DNA of 64,000 nt from Spirodela intermedia (taxonomy: Eukaryota > Streptophyta > Magnoliopsida > Alismatales > Araceae): positions 4,349,501 to 4,413,500 of the forward strand of contig LR746278.1 in the NCBI GenBank assembly GCA_902729315.2. The letters run 5' to 3'. The notes beneath the pieces are model-generated. The model was not told where the DNA came from and made no database searches. It saw only the letters and a list, made by a program, of their open reading frames with translations. The position numbers and the translations under genes are program-made. Below are positions 49,851 to 61,032 of the stretch, in pieces; within the stretch, counting starts at the first letter, position 1; each line of letters opens with the position of its first letter.

Positions 49851-52800
49851 TTAAATCTTTGTCTAGGTCCAAACTCTATTGGAGTTTATTTTACTAAGTT
49901 GAAAACCATTAGGAAAGATTTAGAAAACTTCAAACATATTTCCAATTCCACATGTGGTAGGATGAATGAACGATATAATCATGCATAAACTGAATATGTG
50001 ATTTAGGTTTAAATGAGGAATTAAATTAAATATGGTCTCAAATTCTTCTAATGTATCCCATATTGAAAATTACAAAGGTTTATTCAATTATGATTTAGGA
50101 GGAAAATTAGAGACAAAATAGCAAACAAACACTTGACTTTAAACCAAATCAAGCAGCCATGTTTACTATGAAAACTCGACACAATAAATCTTTATTCAAT
50201 CCAAATCTCAATCAAGAATCAAGAAAGATCACCCATTATTCCTATTGCAAATATCAAGAACATATCATGGACAAGTGTTACAAACTACATGGATATCCTC
50301 TTGGCCACAAACCAAAAGTGAAATATGTGACAGTCAATCAAGTTGTTACTCAATTAATGAATAATGAAGTTGAAAAGGATTTCAAGAAGTCATCGATTAA
50401 AGACCTTGATACTACTTTCAGCAAGTTGAATGATTCTCAAATTCAAGATCTCATATCAAAGTTATCTATACATTTGAGCATTAATATAGAGGAGAATCAA
50501 CATTATGATCAATTTGCATTTTCAAGAGGTATTTTCTGCATGTCTATTTCTACACAATGTCATCATGTTAAATATGGAATTTTTGGATCATAGATTTTTA
50601 GAATTATAAATCATATTTTTTTCAATATATATATTCTCGTCTCTTTGTTGAAGTCTATCATCCTTGATGATCTTCCTTAACAATAAAATTTGTTTAGCTA
50701 GAGACATTAAATTAGGCAATCATATCATTTTGAGAGATGCGTTATTTGTGCCATTGATCAAATTTAATTTGATATCATTCAGTAGTGCTAAAAATCTCAA
50801 TTATATGCACTTTCTTTTCTATACATGTTATTATACATGATTGCACATCACACCAAGTGATTGGCATGGTTGATCGTAGTTTGAATCTATATATTTTGGA
50901 TTCACAAAAATATATGTAGTCATTTTTATAGGATGAAGAAAATACAACCAAGGTTATGTCAATAAAAGTGTCACCAAATATTTGGCATGGCTGTTTTGGC
51001 CATTCATCATCAAAGGTCTTAAAGACACCTAGTGAAAAATGTTTTTCTTTGTCATCTATGATTGATGATATTTTTCTTTGTCATCTATGTCTAATGGCTA
51101 AACAATATATATTACCTTTTGGATCTCATAACAAATTTGTAGATCATCCCTTTGATTTGATACATTGCAATGTATAGGGGTCATTCCATATGACTAGTCA
51201 TAAGGGGCACAAATACTTTCTTGCAATTATGGATGACTCCAATATATATACATAGACATTCTTATTGTCAAAAAAATCCGATGTGAAACTCATTGTACTT
51301 TAATTTTGTCATGATTTATACTCATAATTTGGGCATAGGATCAAACAAATACTTGATAATGTAAAGGATATTAAGTTACAATAATTTTTATAGATAATGG
51401 AGTCTTACATCAATTTTCGTATATAAAACTCCTCAAAAAAATTACATAGTTCAAAGAAAACATCAACATTTATTGAATACTACATGATAATTATCTTTCA
51501 GTCACATGTTCCTTCATCAATTTTCATCTGCATGTATACTAACTTCACCTTTCATCATCAATTGTTTACCATTGGTAACTTTGAATTACAAGACTTCTTT
51601 TAAATTACTTTATAAAAAAATCTGTTGATTACTCTCAAAATGAAAGTTTTTGAGTGTTTAGCATTTGCTTACACCTTAGCGGCTAATCAAAAGAAATTTG
51701 ATCCTTGTGCTAAGGCATATAGCTTCATTGGATACCCATTGTACATGAGAGGATATAAACTACTCAACATGGATATTAGATAAATTATAATATCAAGATA
51801 TGTCATATTTCAGAAAAACGGCTTTCCATTTACCAAGTTTCAAAGCTCACAAACTACTCATCCTTTTCAAATATCATGCTTCCCAATCATACCAATCTCA
51901 TTGAAGATGATGAGATTAATTTGAAATCTCAAAGTTTTAATGGCATTGAGCGTCACATTGAGCCTTTTGATGACACAAACACGCAGCAAGCAAACAATTG
52001 ATTACTCAACATCAAATCAAAATTAAGAGAATAATAGCTCAATGTGTGGAAGTCAAATTGTGTGTGCAAAACTCCATCTACATGCAAGATTTTGAATGTA
52101 ACAATGTTATGATTGATCTTCTAGTCAATGAGAAAATCATGTATCTAATTTCAAATTTTGTGAGCCATGAAAGATTATCCTCAACATATAGAAACTATGT
52201 GATACATATATCATTGGATTATGAACCATTGTTTTATGATTAGGTAGTTGCCTTTTCTCACTAGAGAGAAGCAATGGAATTTGAGTTGGAAGCCATGAAG
52301 ATCAATTGAACATAGAGCATTATTCCACTGCCACTAGGTAAACATTCAATTGGATGTCATTGGGTTTACAAAACCAAATATAAGGCTAAAAGATTAGTGG
52401 AATGTTATAAGGTCCAATTAGTGGCCAAAGGATATAATCAACATTAGGGAATCGACTACTTTAATTTTTTTTCTCTAATTGCTAAAGCGACTACTATCAA
52501 ATTGATTTTAGCCTTGACATCTAGATATGACTAGAATCTTCTTTAGTTGGATGCTAATAATACATTCTTAAATGGAGAGCTTAAGGAAGAAATATAAATG
52601 GATCTACCCCTAGGACATCCCTACCAAGGAAGAAAGGATAATCTATTTTTCAAGCTTCATAAATCCATATGTGGTCTTAAATAAGCCTCAAGACAATGGT
52701 ACACAAAATTTTCTGACTCTCTTACTATTTATTTTTTTAATTAAGTCAAAATTAGACTATTCATCATTCATTAAAGGCAGCAATAACACATTTGTTGCAC

Positions 52801-53954
52801 CAATTGTCTATGTTGATGACATCATCATCATTGGACCTAACATGCAAGAAGTCAAGATTGTTAATAATTTTTTTCAAGATTAAACATACTGGTGATCTGA
52901 AATATTTTTTAGATATCTAATTGAAAAAATCAAGTGATGGAATTATAATATCTTAGAGGAAATACATAATGCAGTTACTTGAAGACACAAGTTTCCTTCA
53001 ATCTATGTCTTGTAATATTCCCATGGAAACGAAGGTGCAACTCAAGTCATATGTAGGAGAGATAGTGGATGATCCATCTCAATATAGAAGACTCAGCTTT
53101 TTTATGACTTGACATCACCTTTTTAGTCCACAGATTAAGTTAATACATGAATAAACCAAGACATGAATGCATGAAAGTAGTACATCAAGTATTAAGAGAC
53201 TTGAAATCTTCACTAGTTAAAGGTTTATTTTTTCCTCAAACATCAAAATTACAAACTTGGGCATTCTCATATGATGATTGGAAATAGACATAGAGATCTT
53301 ACATAGGCACACACAGATCAAAATATTTACATAGACACACAAAGATCAACCACTGACTTTTCCATCTTCTTAGGAGATTATCTAATATCATGGAAGTCAA
53401 AGAAACAGCCTACAGTCTCTTGATTTTCTATTAAAGTAAAATACAAAGTAATGGCTACAACAACATTTAAAATTTCTTGGAACAACAACTATTAATTGAT
53501 CTCTGTTGGAAATTATGTCTCCTTACCATTTTGTTTTGTGATAATGAGGTAGCAGTCCACATTGCTTTCAATCTTATTGTCATTTTATTTGTGAAAAAGG
53601 TAGCTAATGGATGCATTAAGTTATTGTCAATCAAGACACAAGACCAACTTATTAACATATTTACCAAGCCCTTGGGTGAAAATAAATTTAGTAAGATACT
53701 TACCAAGTTGACCATCAAAGACATTTATGCAAATTCTAGATGATCTTTTCTCAATCATATTATTGATGGCATAGACAATACATATGCCTCAGCTTTGATG
53801 ACAAATCACATTATGTGAAGCGAAAGTCCCTATCTTTTTCTTTTCATTTTTTTTGTTCTGTCGTATGATTCCATCGTAAAGTGCTAAGTGTTAGTCACAT
53901 GACATGTTAGAATAAAAATAAGATGGTTTTGTTTTGGGTTTTCCCCTTTCTCAT
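49851..53954 (+). mobile_element. Decayed Ty1/copia retrotransposon
   Basis: Plus orientation, antisense to the CDPK. Domains in copia order, broken by stops: a gag zinc knuckle (50235-50290, ending DKCYKLHGYPLG); a GAG-pre-integrase and integrase start (about 50975-51290, with IWHGCFGHSSSKVL and HPFDLIHC); a reverse transcriptase (52260-52900, with VYKTKYKA, QLVAKGY and the catalytic-loop YVDDI at about 52810); and an RNase H tail (53540-53740, ending FTKPLGENKFSK). The flanks GTTAT (49846-49850) and GTTAC (53955-53959) look like a 5-bp target duplication. I could not recognise paired LTRs; the ends seem truncated or too diverged. In the gag knuckle the first Cys is Tyr and the Gly is Glu. 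Confidence 0.87.
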
Positions 53955-54067
53955 GTTACCGTATGTGGTGGTTTTCATTGGTGTTTAGGGGGGATATAGC
54001 TTGAGAGCTTGCTGGTGTTTACATGTTGACTGGAACAGTTTTTGGACTTTCTGCTGAAACATGTTAC

Positions 54068-55377
54068 TTAGGGCTCAGGACGCCGAAATGTGCTCTCTAC
54101 TCGAGATCTCATCATGGCACAGAACTCCTCATAATTGATCTTCCCGTCCTGAAAGTCAACATTCACTTTGAAAATAATTATACGAATAGTAATAGTAATC
54201 GAGATTTTTTTCTTTATGACGTTGGAAACTATTATTTCCGAAGAAAGTTAAAGAAGAAGAGACGTACATTGTTTATATCGACCTCAGACATGATCTCGTC
54301 AATGGACTCCGTGACTCCCATTCCATCCTCCCGGAGTGCCGATTCGAGTTCCTCTCGCGTGATGAACCTGATCAACAAGATTATGAGCCTCTCTCATGAT
54401 GATGATGATCAAAGTCAACCCACTCCTTCCCCCTTGCTGCTCTTAAGATGATGATGATGATAACGATGAAGGTGATAAAAGTCAACCCCTCCTTTACCCC
54501 TTGCTGCTCTCAAGATGATGATGATAACGACGAAGGATGATTAAAGTCAGCCCCTCCTTGCCCCTTGCCTCTCTCATGATATGATGAAGAAGATGATTAA
54601 GGTCAACCGCTCCTTCCCCATTGCCTCTCTCATGATGACGATGATGATGATTAAAGTGAACCCTCCTTCCCCCTTGCCTCTCATGATGATGATGATCAAA
54701 GTCAACCCCCCTCCCCTCCCCAATCATTTTCCTCAGTTCGTTTGTTCACCCGCTGTTATCCTTGTCGAAGTGCCGGAAGGCCTCGTGGAGGTGCTCCTCT
54801 CTCTCTAGCCTGTGCCTGTGCATGGTGGACGCGACGAACTCCCGGTAGTCGATCGCCCCGTCGCCATCTAGGTCGGCCTGCGGGGGCAACAGCAAGATCA
54901 CGCACATCTGACTGTCAAAAAAAAAAAAACGAAGGGAGCTTTCTGGGGGTTTCCGGCTTCTGACGGCGTGCAAGAGGCGTTTGACTTCGGAGTCGGGGAG
55001 CTTTGACCCGAGGCGGATCAACCCCATTTTCAGCTCCTCGTGGGTGATCGTCCCGCTCCTGTCGGTGTCCATGCCAGCGAACATCTGCTTCAGGCCCTGG
55101 ATGTCCTCCTCTGAGAGGTTGGCGGCAATCACCTGGCCGCGGGAGGTCAATGAGGATCGGAGGGAGCTTCAGAAAATGGAAGGGGATCGGATCGGATCGG
55201 GCGGCGACTCACCGCCAGCGCCATCTTCTTAAGCTTGTTCATCGCCGTGAACTGCTGCATTCTTGAGAGGACGACGCAGTCGATCGGCTTCTCCGAGGCG
55301 TCTCCGTTCTCTCTTATCCATGGATGCTCTGCATGGCCGTTCGCAGACGACAGTGAATCCACTAGAGGGAGAGAGTA

Positions 55378-55419
<42 letters not shown>

Positions 55420-57145
55420 CCGAGGACTTGGGAGGCTGTGATTCGCTTCTTTGGGTCTCGGGTGAGCATCTTCCTGACCAGGTCCTTGGCGCTGTTTGAG
55501 ATTGAGGGCCAGGGGTCGGTCTCGAAATCGATGTAGCCCCTCATGATGGCTTCATATATCCCCCTCTCGGACTCTGCAAACCTCAGCCCCTGTGAGTAAA
55601 CATCTCGGGGAGAAAGAGAGAGTGGGTCCTCTGATGAGAGGAGGAAGAAGCCGGTGGCGGATTTACCGGCCCAGAAAGGAGGGAGACCGCAGACGAGCAT
55701 GTACAGGATAACTCCGGCGCTCCAGACGTCCACCTCCTTGCCGTAGTCCCCCCGGAGGACCTCCGGCGCCACGTAGTAGCAGCTCCCCACCCCATCCTTA
55801 TATCTCTTCCCTATACAACTCAGTGTCAGGATAACTAGAACAACAAATAAGTGAATAAATTACAATTATCCCGGGATTAAAAGGTTGGGAAAAAAAAATT
55901 CAAGGGTTTTCGTGAAACCCAGGAGAACAGACCCGATCACATAAACCCCAAATTTCTGGAAATTTTCATTATTGATTGACTGTTTTCGATAATTCGTTTT
56001 TTTAGTTTAATTATTTCGGTATGAAGAAAATGAACCCTAAATATGTGGAAGTTTTTGAATAAAATAAAACTGAAAATAGAAATAGAAAAAAAGCCCATTC
56101 TCGGATGCTGTTTTCCAAAATATTCAAACATGGGTTCTGAGAATAAAATCAAAAAAATATGGACAATTTATTTGGAAATTAACTTTCACACGCTCATAGT
56201 CTACTCGACTGTTTCGGGAAATGGGAAACAGCCGATGGAGTAGACCCGAGATCAGTTAGTCAACTGCTCGAAGGAAAAAGTCCAAAGATATAATCCACAG
56301 ACAACCCAATAAGCTATTTTATGAGACAATTTTAACCAAAACTAGGCTGATCTTTCCCAAAATGGCGATCCAAGAACTGAAAATGGCGGCATCAGAATCT
56401 TACTCTCGGAAATGGCATTCCCAAATTATCTATCCACACAGAAGAAGCTAGATGATGGATCCACCAGGAAGTGGAGCACTGGGGAAGGAGGGAGAGAAGA
56501 TGTTCAACCTTCCTCGATGAAGACGGAGAGCCCGAAGTCCGCCACCTTGATCGCCGCATCATCTTCCGGCCCAGAGAGCAGGAAATTCTCCGGCTTGAGG
56601 TCGCGGTGGATCACCCCCATGAAGTGGCAGACGTCCACCACGTTGACAATCTCCCGGCAGGCGGCGGCGGCGGCCTTCTCAGAGTAGCTCCTCCCGGCGG
56701 CGTTGCGGCTGCTGATCCTCTCGAAGAGCTCCCCACCGGCGCAGAGCTCCATCACCAGGTGCACGCAGCCGTAGCTCTCGTAGGCCCCCTTGAACTCCAC
56801 CACGTTAGGCTGCCCGCTGAGATGCTCCATTATGAGGACCTCCCTCCTCACGTCTTCCCTGTCGCTCTCCTTCAGGAGCTTCCGCTTGGGGATCGACTTG
56901 CAAGCGTACAGGCGCCCTGTGGCCTTCTCTGTGCAGACGCTGGTTACCCCATACTGGCCCCTTCCGAGCTCCTTCCCCATTGTGTAGTGAGCCTTTACGT
57001 CTTCGTAGGGCCTGCCCAGGATGGCCCCGGGGGGTACAAGAGGCTTGGAGATCGGAGGAGAACTGGGCTCAGGAGCTCCTTCCACATGGTGTCCATTGCT
57101 AGCCTCATCCGGCTTCTTCTTGCTCTTGCTCAAACACAACCCCAT
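54068..57145 (-). CDS. CPK: Calcium-dependent protein kinase (CDPK/CPK, group II, CPK29-like), intact copy
   Basis: Ca2+-activated Ser/Thr kinase. Exons in gene order: 57145-56509, 55810-55667, 55573-55421, 55328-55213, 55132-54965, 54877-54750, 54367-54268, 54148-54068. They are phase-consistent and give 508 aa. The start MGLCLSKS carries Gly2 for N-myristoylation and Cys4 for palmitoylation, predicting membrane association. Kinase features: glycine loop G61-x-G63-x2-G66, ATP lysine K83, H180-R181-D182, D203-F204-G205, and APE 227-229. The autoinhibitory junction contains [14 protein letters not shown]. Four EF-hand loops start at D372, D408, D444 and D479, all with Glu at position 12. By remembered similarity it is nearest Arabidopsis CPK29 and group II. 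The 3' flank is interrupted by a copia element about 110 bp after the stop. The degraded copy to the left lacks a promoter; this copy keeps the original 5' side. Confidence 0.95.
54385..54720. repeat. GATGAT-type minisatellite filling CDPK intron 6
   Basis: About six units of 45-65 bp, each with a CTC(T)CATGATGATGATG-like core, an AAAGTCAACCC core and a TCCTTCCCCCTTGC-like core. They occupy nearly all of the 382-bp intron between exons 6 and 7. Confidence 0.87.
55382..55416. repeat. (GA)n microsatellite next to the CDPK exon 3 donor
   Basis: GA run starting four bases past the donor site at 55420-55419. It reads as (CT)n in the pre-mRNA. Confidence 0.92.
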
Positions 57146-58660
57146 CTTCTCCTTCTTCTTCCTTCCTTGTTCCTTTTTCTTTCTTCCTTTCTTCTTCCTT
57201 CTTCCTCCTCGAAAATCAAGACGACAGACAGCTGAATCAACCCGAGGATTCGAGCTCTTCCGATCGATTCCACCGGCGGGGTAGAGGAAACTCCGTGCCC
57301 AGAAGAGAATTGAGCGGGGATAAAGAGAACGGGACGAGCTCAGAGCCCGGAGGAGGAGGAGGATCTGATGAGGGATAGTCAACGCCCAGTGTCCATGGGG
57401 ACCCAACTGCTCCACTCCGCCAGAATAATTTCAGGATTACTTACCCCGCGCCTCTCGCTGTCTGCCCCATCTGTCCCTTCCTCTCGTCAGCGACAGCCAA
57501 GGAAATGCTCGCCCGCAACCAGAGCTCTTCTTCCGCAAGACTGCGATGGCGATTGGAGCTCTATCCTGGCAAGAGGCCGATGGCGACGAGAGAAGCCGGA
57601 GTAGGAGACAACGCGTACGAGGCTCATACATTTACCAAAACAGACCCTAATATGTATTTAATTCTTGAAAAGCATCAGCACTTCAAAAATTAAAATATCA
57701 CTTTTTTGGGCAAAAGATAAGATTACATTGAATCAAGTTCAAAATTTTCAGATAATTAAAATTTATATACCTAACTGAAGAATAATTGCGTATGAGGTCT
57801 CATGTATTGACCTTTGGACGGCATAGTTTTGATATTTTTCATGTGCCCGGTTGATTTGTATTTTTTTATTTAAGTCCCCGTTGTCAGTACGAAATTTATG
57901 TGAATCTTGGTGCGGCGTGCGCACGTGGACGTCATTGTCGGGTGCCGGTCACCGTTTTCTGGGTTTGACAGTACTGTCCCTTTCTCGAGGATGAATGGAC
58001 GGACGGTGAGATTAGTCAGTGAGGAGACCGAAACTCCGACGACTTTGCGCCGCCGACACTTTAGGCCAATCCCACGTGTCAAAATCGGAGGGGCTGGCAT
58101 CCGGGCCAAGATCCGATACCCGATATAGTGGTCGATAATGATATCCAATTATCTAGCCTTAGATCTCAACAACTCTGTTTATTTGCTAATAAAATTTATT
58201 TTCTCCATTTTTTAGAAATTCTAAAAATGTTTATAAAAAATAGTTTTTCCATTTCCACGATTTTTCTCTCTCATGATCAGGTCGTACAATTTTAATAATT
58301 GTGTGTCAATGATTTATTATCATGATTATAAAATCACACATGTTATCTACCTTTCATGAAGTTATGTATTAATTTAAATTCATTTATTAATGGGAGTAAG
58401 GGAAAACATTAATAGAAATAAATCGATTTAAAAATTGCCGACAACGGGAAGAAAAAACGTTAATGGGCTTTTATTTCTTGGAGGCCCAACTAGAAGATTA
58501 ATAGCGTTAATGGGTCTCATGCTCGTTGTGATGAAGCTCATGCCACGTAAGGTCGGACCGGGCTGAGCCGCCGGTCCAGGCGGTTCAATACCAGTCCGGT
58601 TCATCAGATTAGATGAACCCGATGAGGGGGGGTTTCTGAAATTTTCCTTCTCTCATGAAA
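57146..58660. other. Divergent intergenic region: CDPK 5' side and upstream DNA of the RS/RRM gene
   Basis: 57146-57200 is a GA-rich CDPK leader in sense orientation (CTTCTTCC runs on the plus strand). Promoter elements for the CDPK should lie beyond it. I saw no convincing TATA box. The rest is moderately GC-rich, then AT-rich, with no recognised gene. Open frames at 57368-57604 and 57907-58128 look incidental. Confidence 0.5.
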
Positions 58661-58726
58661 ATGGACAGGTGCGCTCCCTCTCACAGTTCGCCGCACGCCC
58701 TAACCGGCTACCCTCTCTCCTCCCCT

Positions 58727-58745
58727 TCTCTCTCTCTCTCTCTCC
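58727..58745. repeat. (CT)n microsatellite in the RS/RRM gene leader
   Basis: CT run about 45 bp upstream of the first leader ATG at 58790, in the probable 5' untranslated exon. Confidence 0.8.
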
Positions 58746-58789
58746 CTGTTCTCTCTGCTGTGGGGGAAGCGTCGTTTGGAGATCATCGG

Positions 58790-58819
58790 ATGCCATCCAG
58801 CCCTAGGTTCACAGAGTAA
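58790..58819 (+). other. Possible upstream ORF in the RS/RRM gene leader
   Basis: ATG followed by eight codons and TAA (MPSSPRFTE), shortly before a plausible donor (AAG|GTGTGT) near 58821. If the leader exon ends there and splices to about 61021, this nine-codon frame precedes the main start at 61033. Translation is not shown by the sequence. Confidence 0.3.
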
Positions 58820-58824
58820 GGTGT

Positions 58825-61020
58825 GTAAACGAGTGTCTTATGGTCATCTCTTTGAATGGTCCTCCGGACATTTTGCGATGTTGAGTATAAACTCGGGTTG
58901 ATGGGATCAGTGATGCGCCTGGGTCCTTTTTGTCTTCATTACCCGGAAGAGAATCCGTTTTGCAGCGTGTGTGGAGCTCGTCTGTAGGCGCGTTTAGGTT
59001 AGTTGGGGAATGATCCCGCCATTCAGTTTTCCCGTTTTCAGATTTGGCTTTCGGCGGACCTTCTCTGTGATTCTTTAGAGAATCAGATTTTTTTTTGTTG
59101 AATGTTGATTGCGGAGGGCGTCTAGAAGACGGGACTCTCGCTTTTCTTTCCCAAAAGAAATTAATGTCATGGTCTCACCTTTTTTCCTTTTTTAAAATTT
59201 TTTTAATATCGATAGTGCGGTCGATCAGAATTCCTTCCTTGTTGCTATTAAGTTTCTAGATTATTTTTTTCCCTGGTTCTAAATCACGATGTAATCGGTT
59301 CGGCACCTGACTCTTTTTTGCAATTGTTAGTCAGTGAGACATTGAATCTGTGTCTGGAGCTTCTTGTCAGTTGAACAGAGTTAAATCTTTCTACTGTTAG
59401 CGGGATAGATTTTATGTTTTATTGGCATATTCGATGGATTTGCTATCACTGAGAACCATGCTCCATTCATTATAGAAGCTGATGGTGCGCATTTTATGCT
59501 CCTTACATTTGTTATTTTCAATTGCATGGAAGATGCCTAGATTCAGTTTTTTTAGCTCTTCGAATAATGTTTTTAATCTGTTTTGATGGGATTGGATGAT
59601 AGAGCCCGTCTTGTGTATGAGGATTGCCTACATGACAAGTGGGCCAACATAGCTGATTATGTTTTCTAATTTCTAAGACATAATTTTTTCTGTATGCTTG
59701 ATTTAGCTGGATATATCGTTTATTTGCTGCGATTTTCAGTACTTGATTGAACCTTCACAGTAGAAGACCTTACTTCCCATTTCAGACAAGGTACAAAGTA
59801 GTATAAGAGAACCCAGAAATATACACCACCTAAGAACCATTTTTTTATGGCATCAGATCGTTATCCAATTTTTTCTGCAGTCTTAGTAACTCAGGCTTGT
59901 AATGTGACGTCATAGTCCTTACCTTTCAACTACATGGCAGGTCGATAATTTTAGTTATTTTTTACTATAAATATGCAGATTGCAACCGTAATCAAAAAGT
60001 AACCGAATGCGGTATCAAATAGACATTAGAATCCGAATTCAGCTATTTGTGGTGGTGAAGAGTCTAAGTTATGTGCAATGTTATGAAGGGGGAGAAGAGG
60101 ACTCCCATGCAATGTGAGAATTCCCTCTGCATTTTTTCCGTTGCAAAAGTAATGTCCATCACTTTCTGGAAAAAAAGTCGCGTGTCCATGAGTAAGGGAG
60201 AAAGTTTAATCATTTTTTGGTGAACTACCTCAAAATGAACTTCTATATAGAAAAAAAAAATCCAACTTAATAGTTTCCCTGTAATTATTGAAAATTATGC
60301 AATACAGTTCATGTGGCTTATAAAATATCTATCGGAAGTTGTCAATGAAGAAGAAATAACAAATATTTCAGACATTGCACCACTTGTTTTCATATTCTTA
60401 GATTAATAGTCTTTGTAACTCTGAAGATCTACAATTTTAAGTCAAATAAGTGGACGTTTTCTATGGCAGCCATACTTGTGAGTGCTATTTTTACCCTTAT
60501 TTTGGGGCTAGAGTTTAAAAAATTCAGAAAAACTGACAATTAAAAGCATGTGATCAAGCTTGACTGAAACAGAATTCCACTTGTAATTTGCTCAAACATT
60601 AGCTCCTTTATGAAAATTTCTTCTGTTGTGGAAAGATCTTCTGAGCGCCCAGGGGAAGGTGGGGGGGAGGCAAGTTTCGTTTTTTGACTGATAAGATTCA
60701 GTTTTGTGCTGTATTGATTTGATGTTTCTCTGTCCTAGGCCTGGTTAGAGTTTCATTTTATGGGGGACTTTTTCAGTGGCTCACTTTTGATGGATAGTAT
60801 GTAACGGTGCTTCATTTAATTATAGTTCCTTTGTGCTTCTTACACCACGCAAAAAAAGGATTCATTAGTTTCTCATAGCATTCACCCTTATCCCATCAAT
60901 ATGTTAGATTCTGGGCATGATTATTAGCGAGAAAGTTACAAGGGTTTAATTTGATTAATGTTTGGTTGGCCGGACATGTTGATTTATGCTTAACTGTTAA
61001 CTTTGATTTTGTGATTACAG
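58825..61020 (+). other. Probable 5'-UTR intron of the RS/RRM gene
   Basis: Runs from a GTGTGT-type donor near 58821 to an ACAG acceptor at 61017-61020, 12 bp before the main ATG. It is T-rich, as plant introns are, with no coding frame recognised. The donor is inferred. Confidence 0.5.
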
Positions 61021-61032
61021 TTTCTGGCTGAC

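Noticed and set aside
50159..50593. 144-aa open frame considered as an independent gene
   Set aside because: It is the gag zinc-knuckle part of the copia element, which continues downstream in order.
56471..57235. 254-aa open frame on the plus strand across CDPK exon 1
   Set aside because: Antisense shadow of a GC-rich kinase exon; no family resemblance.
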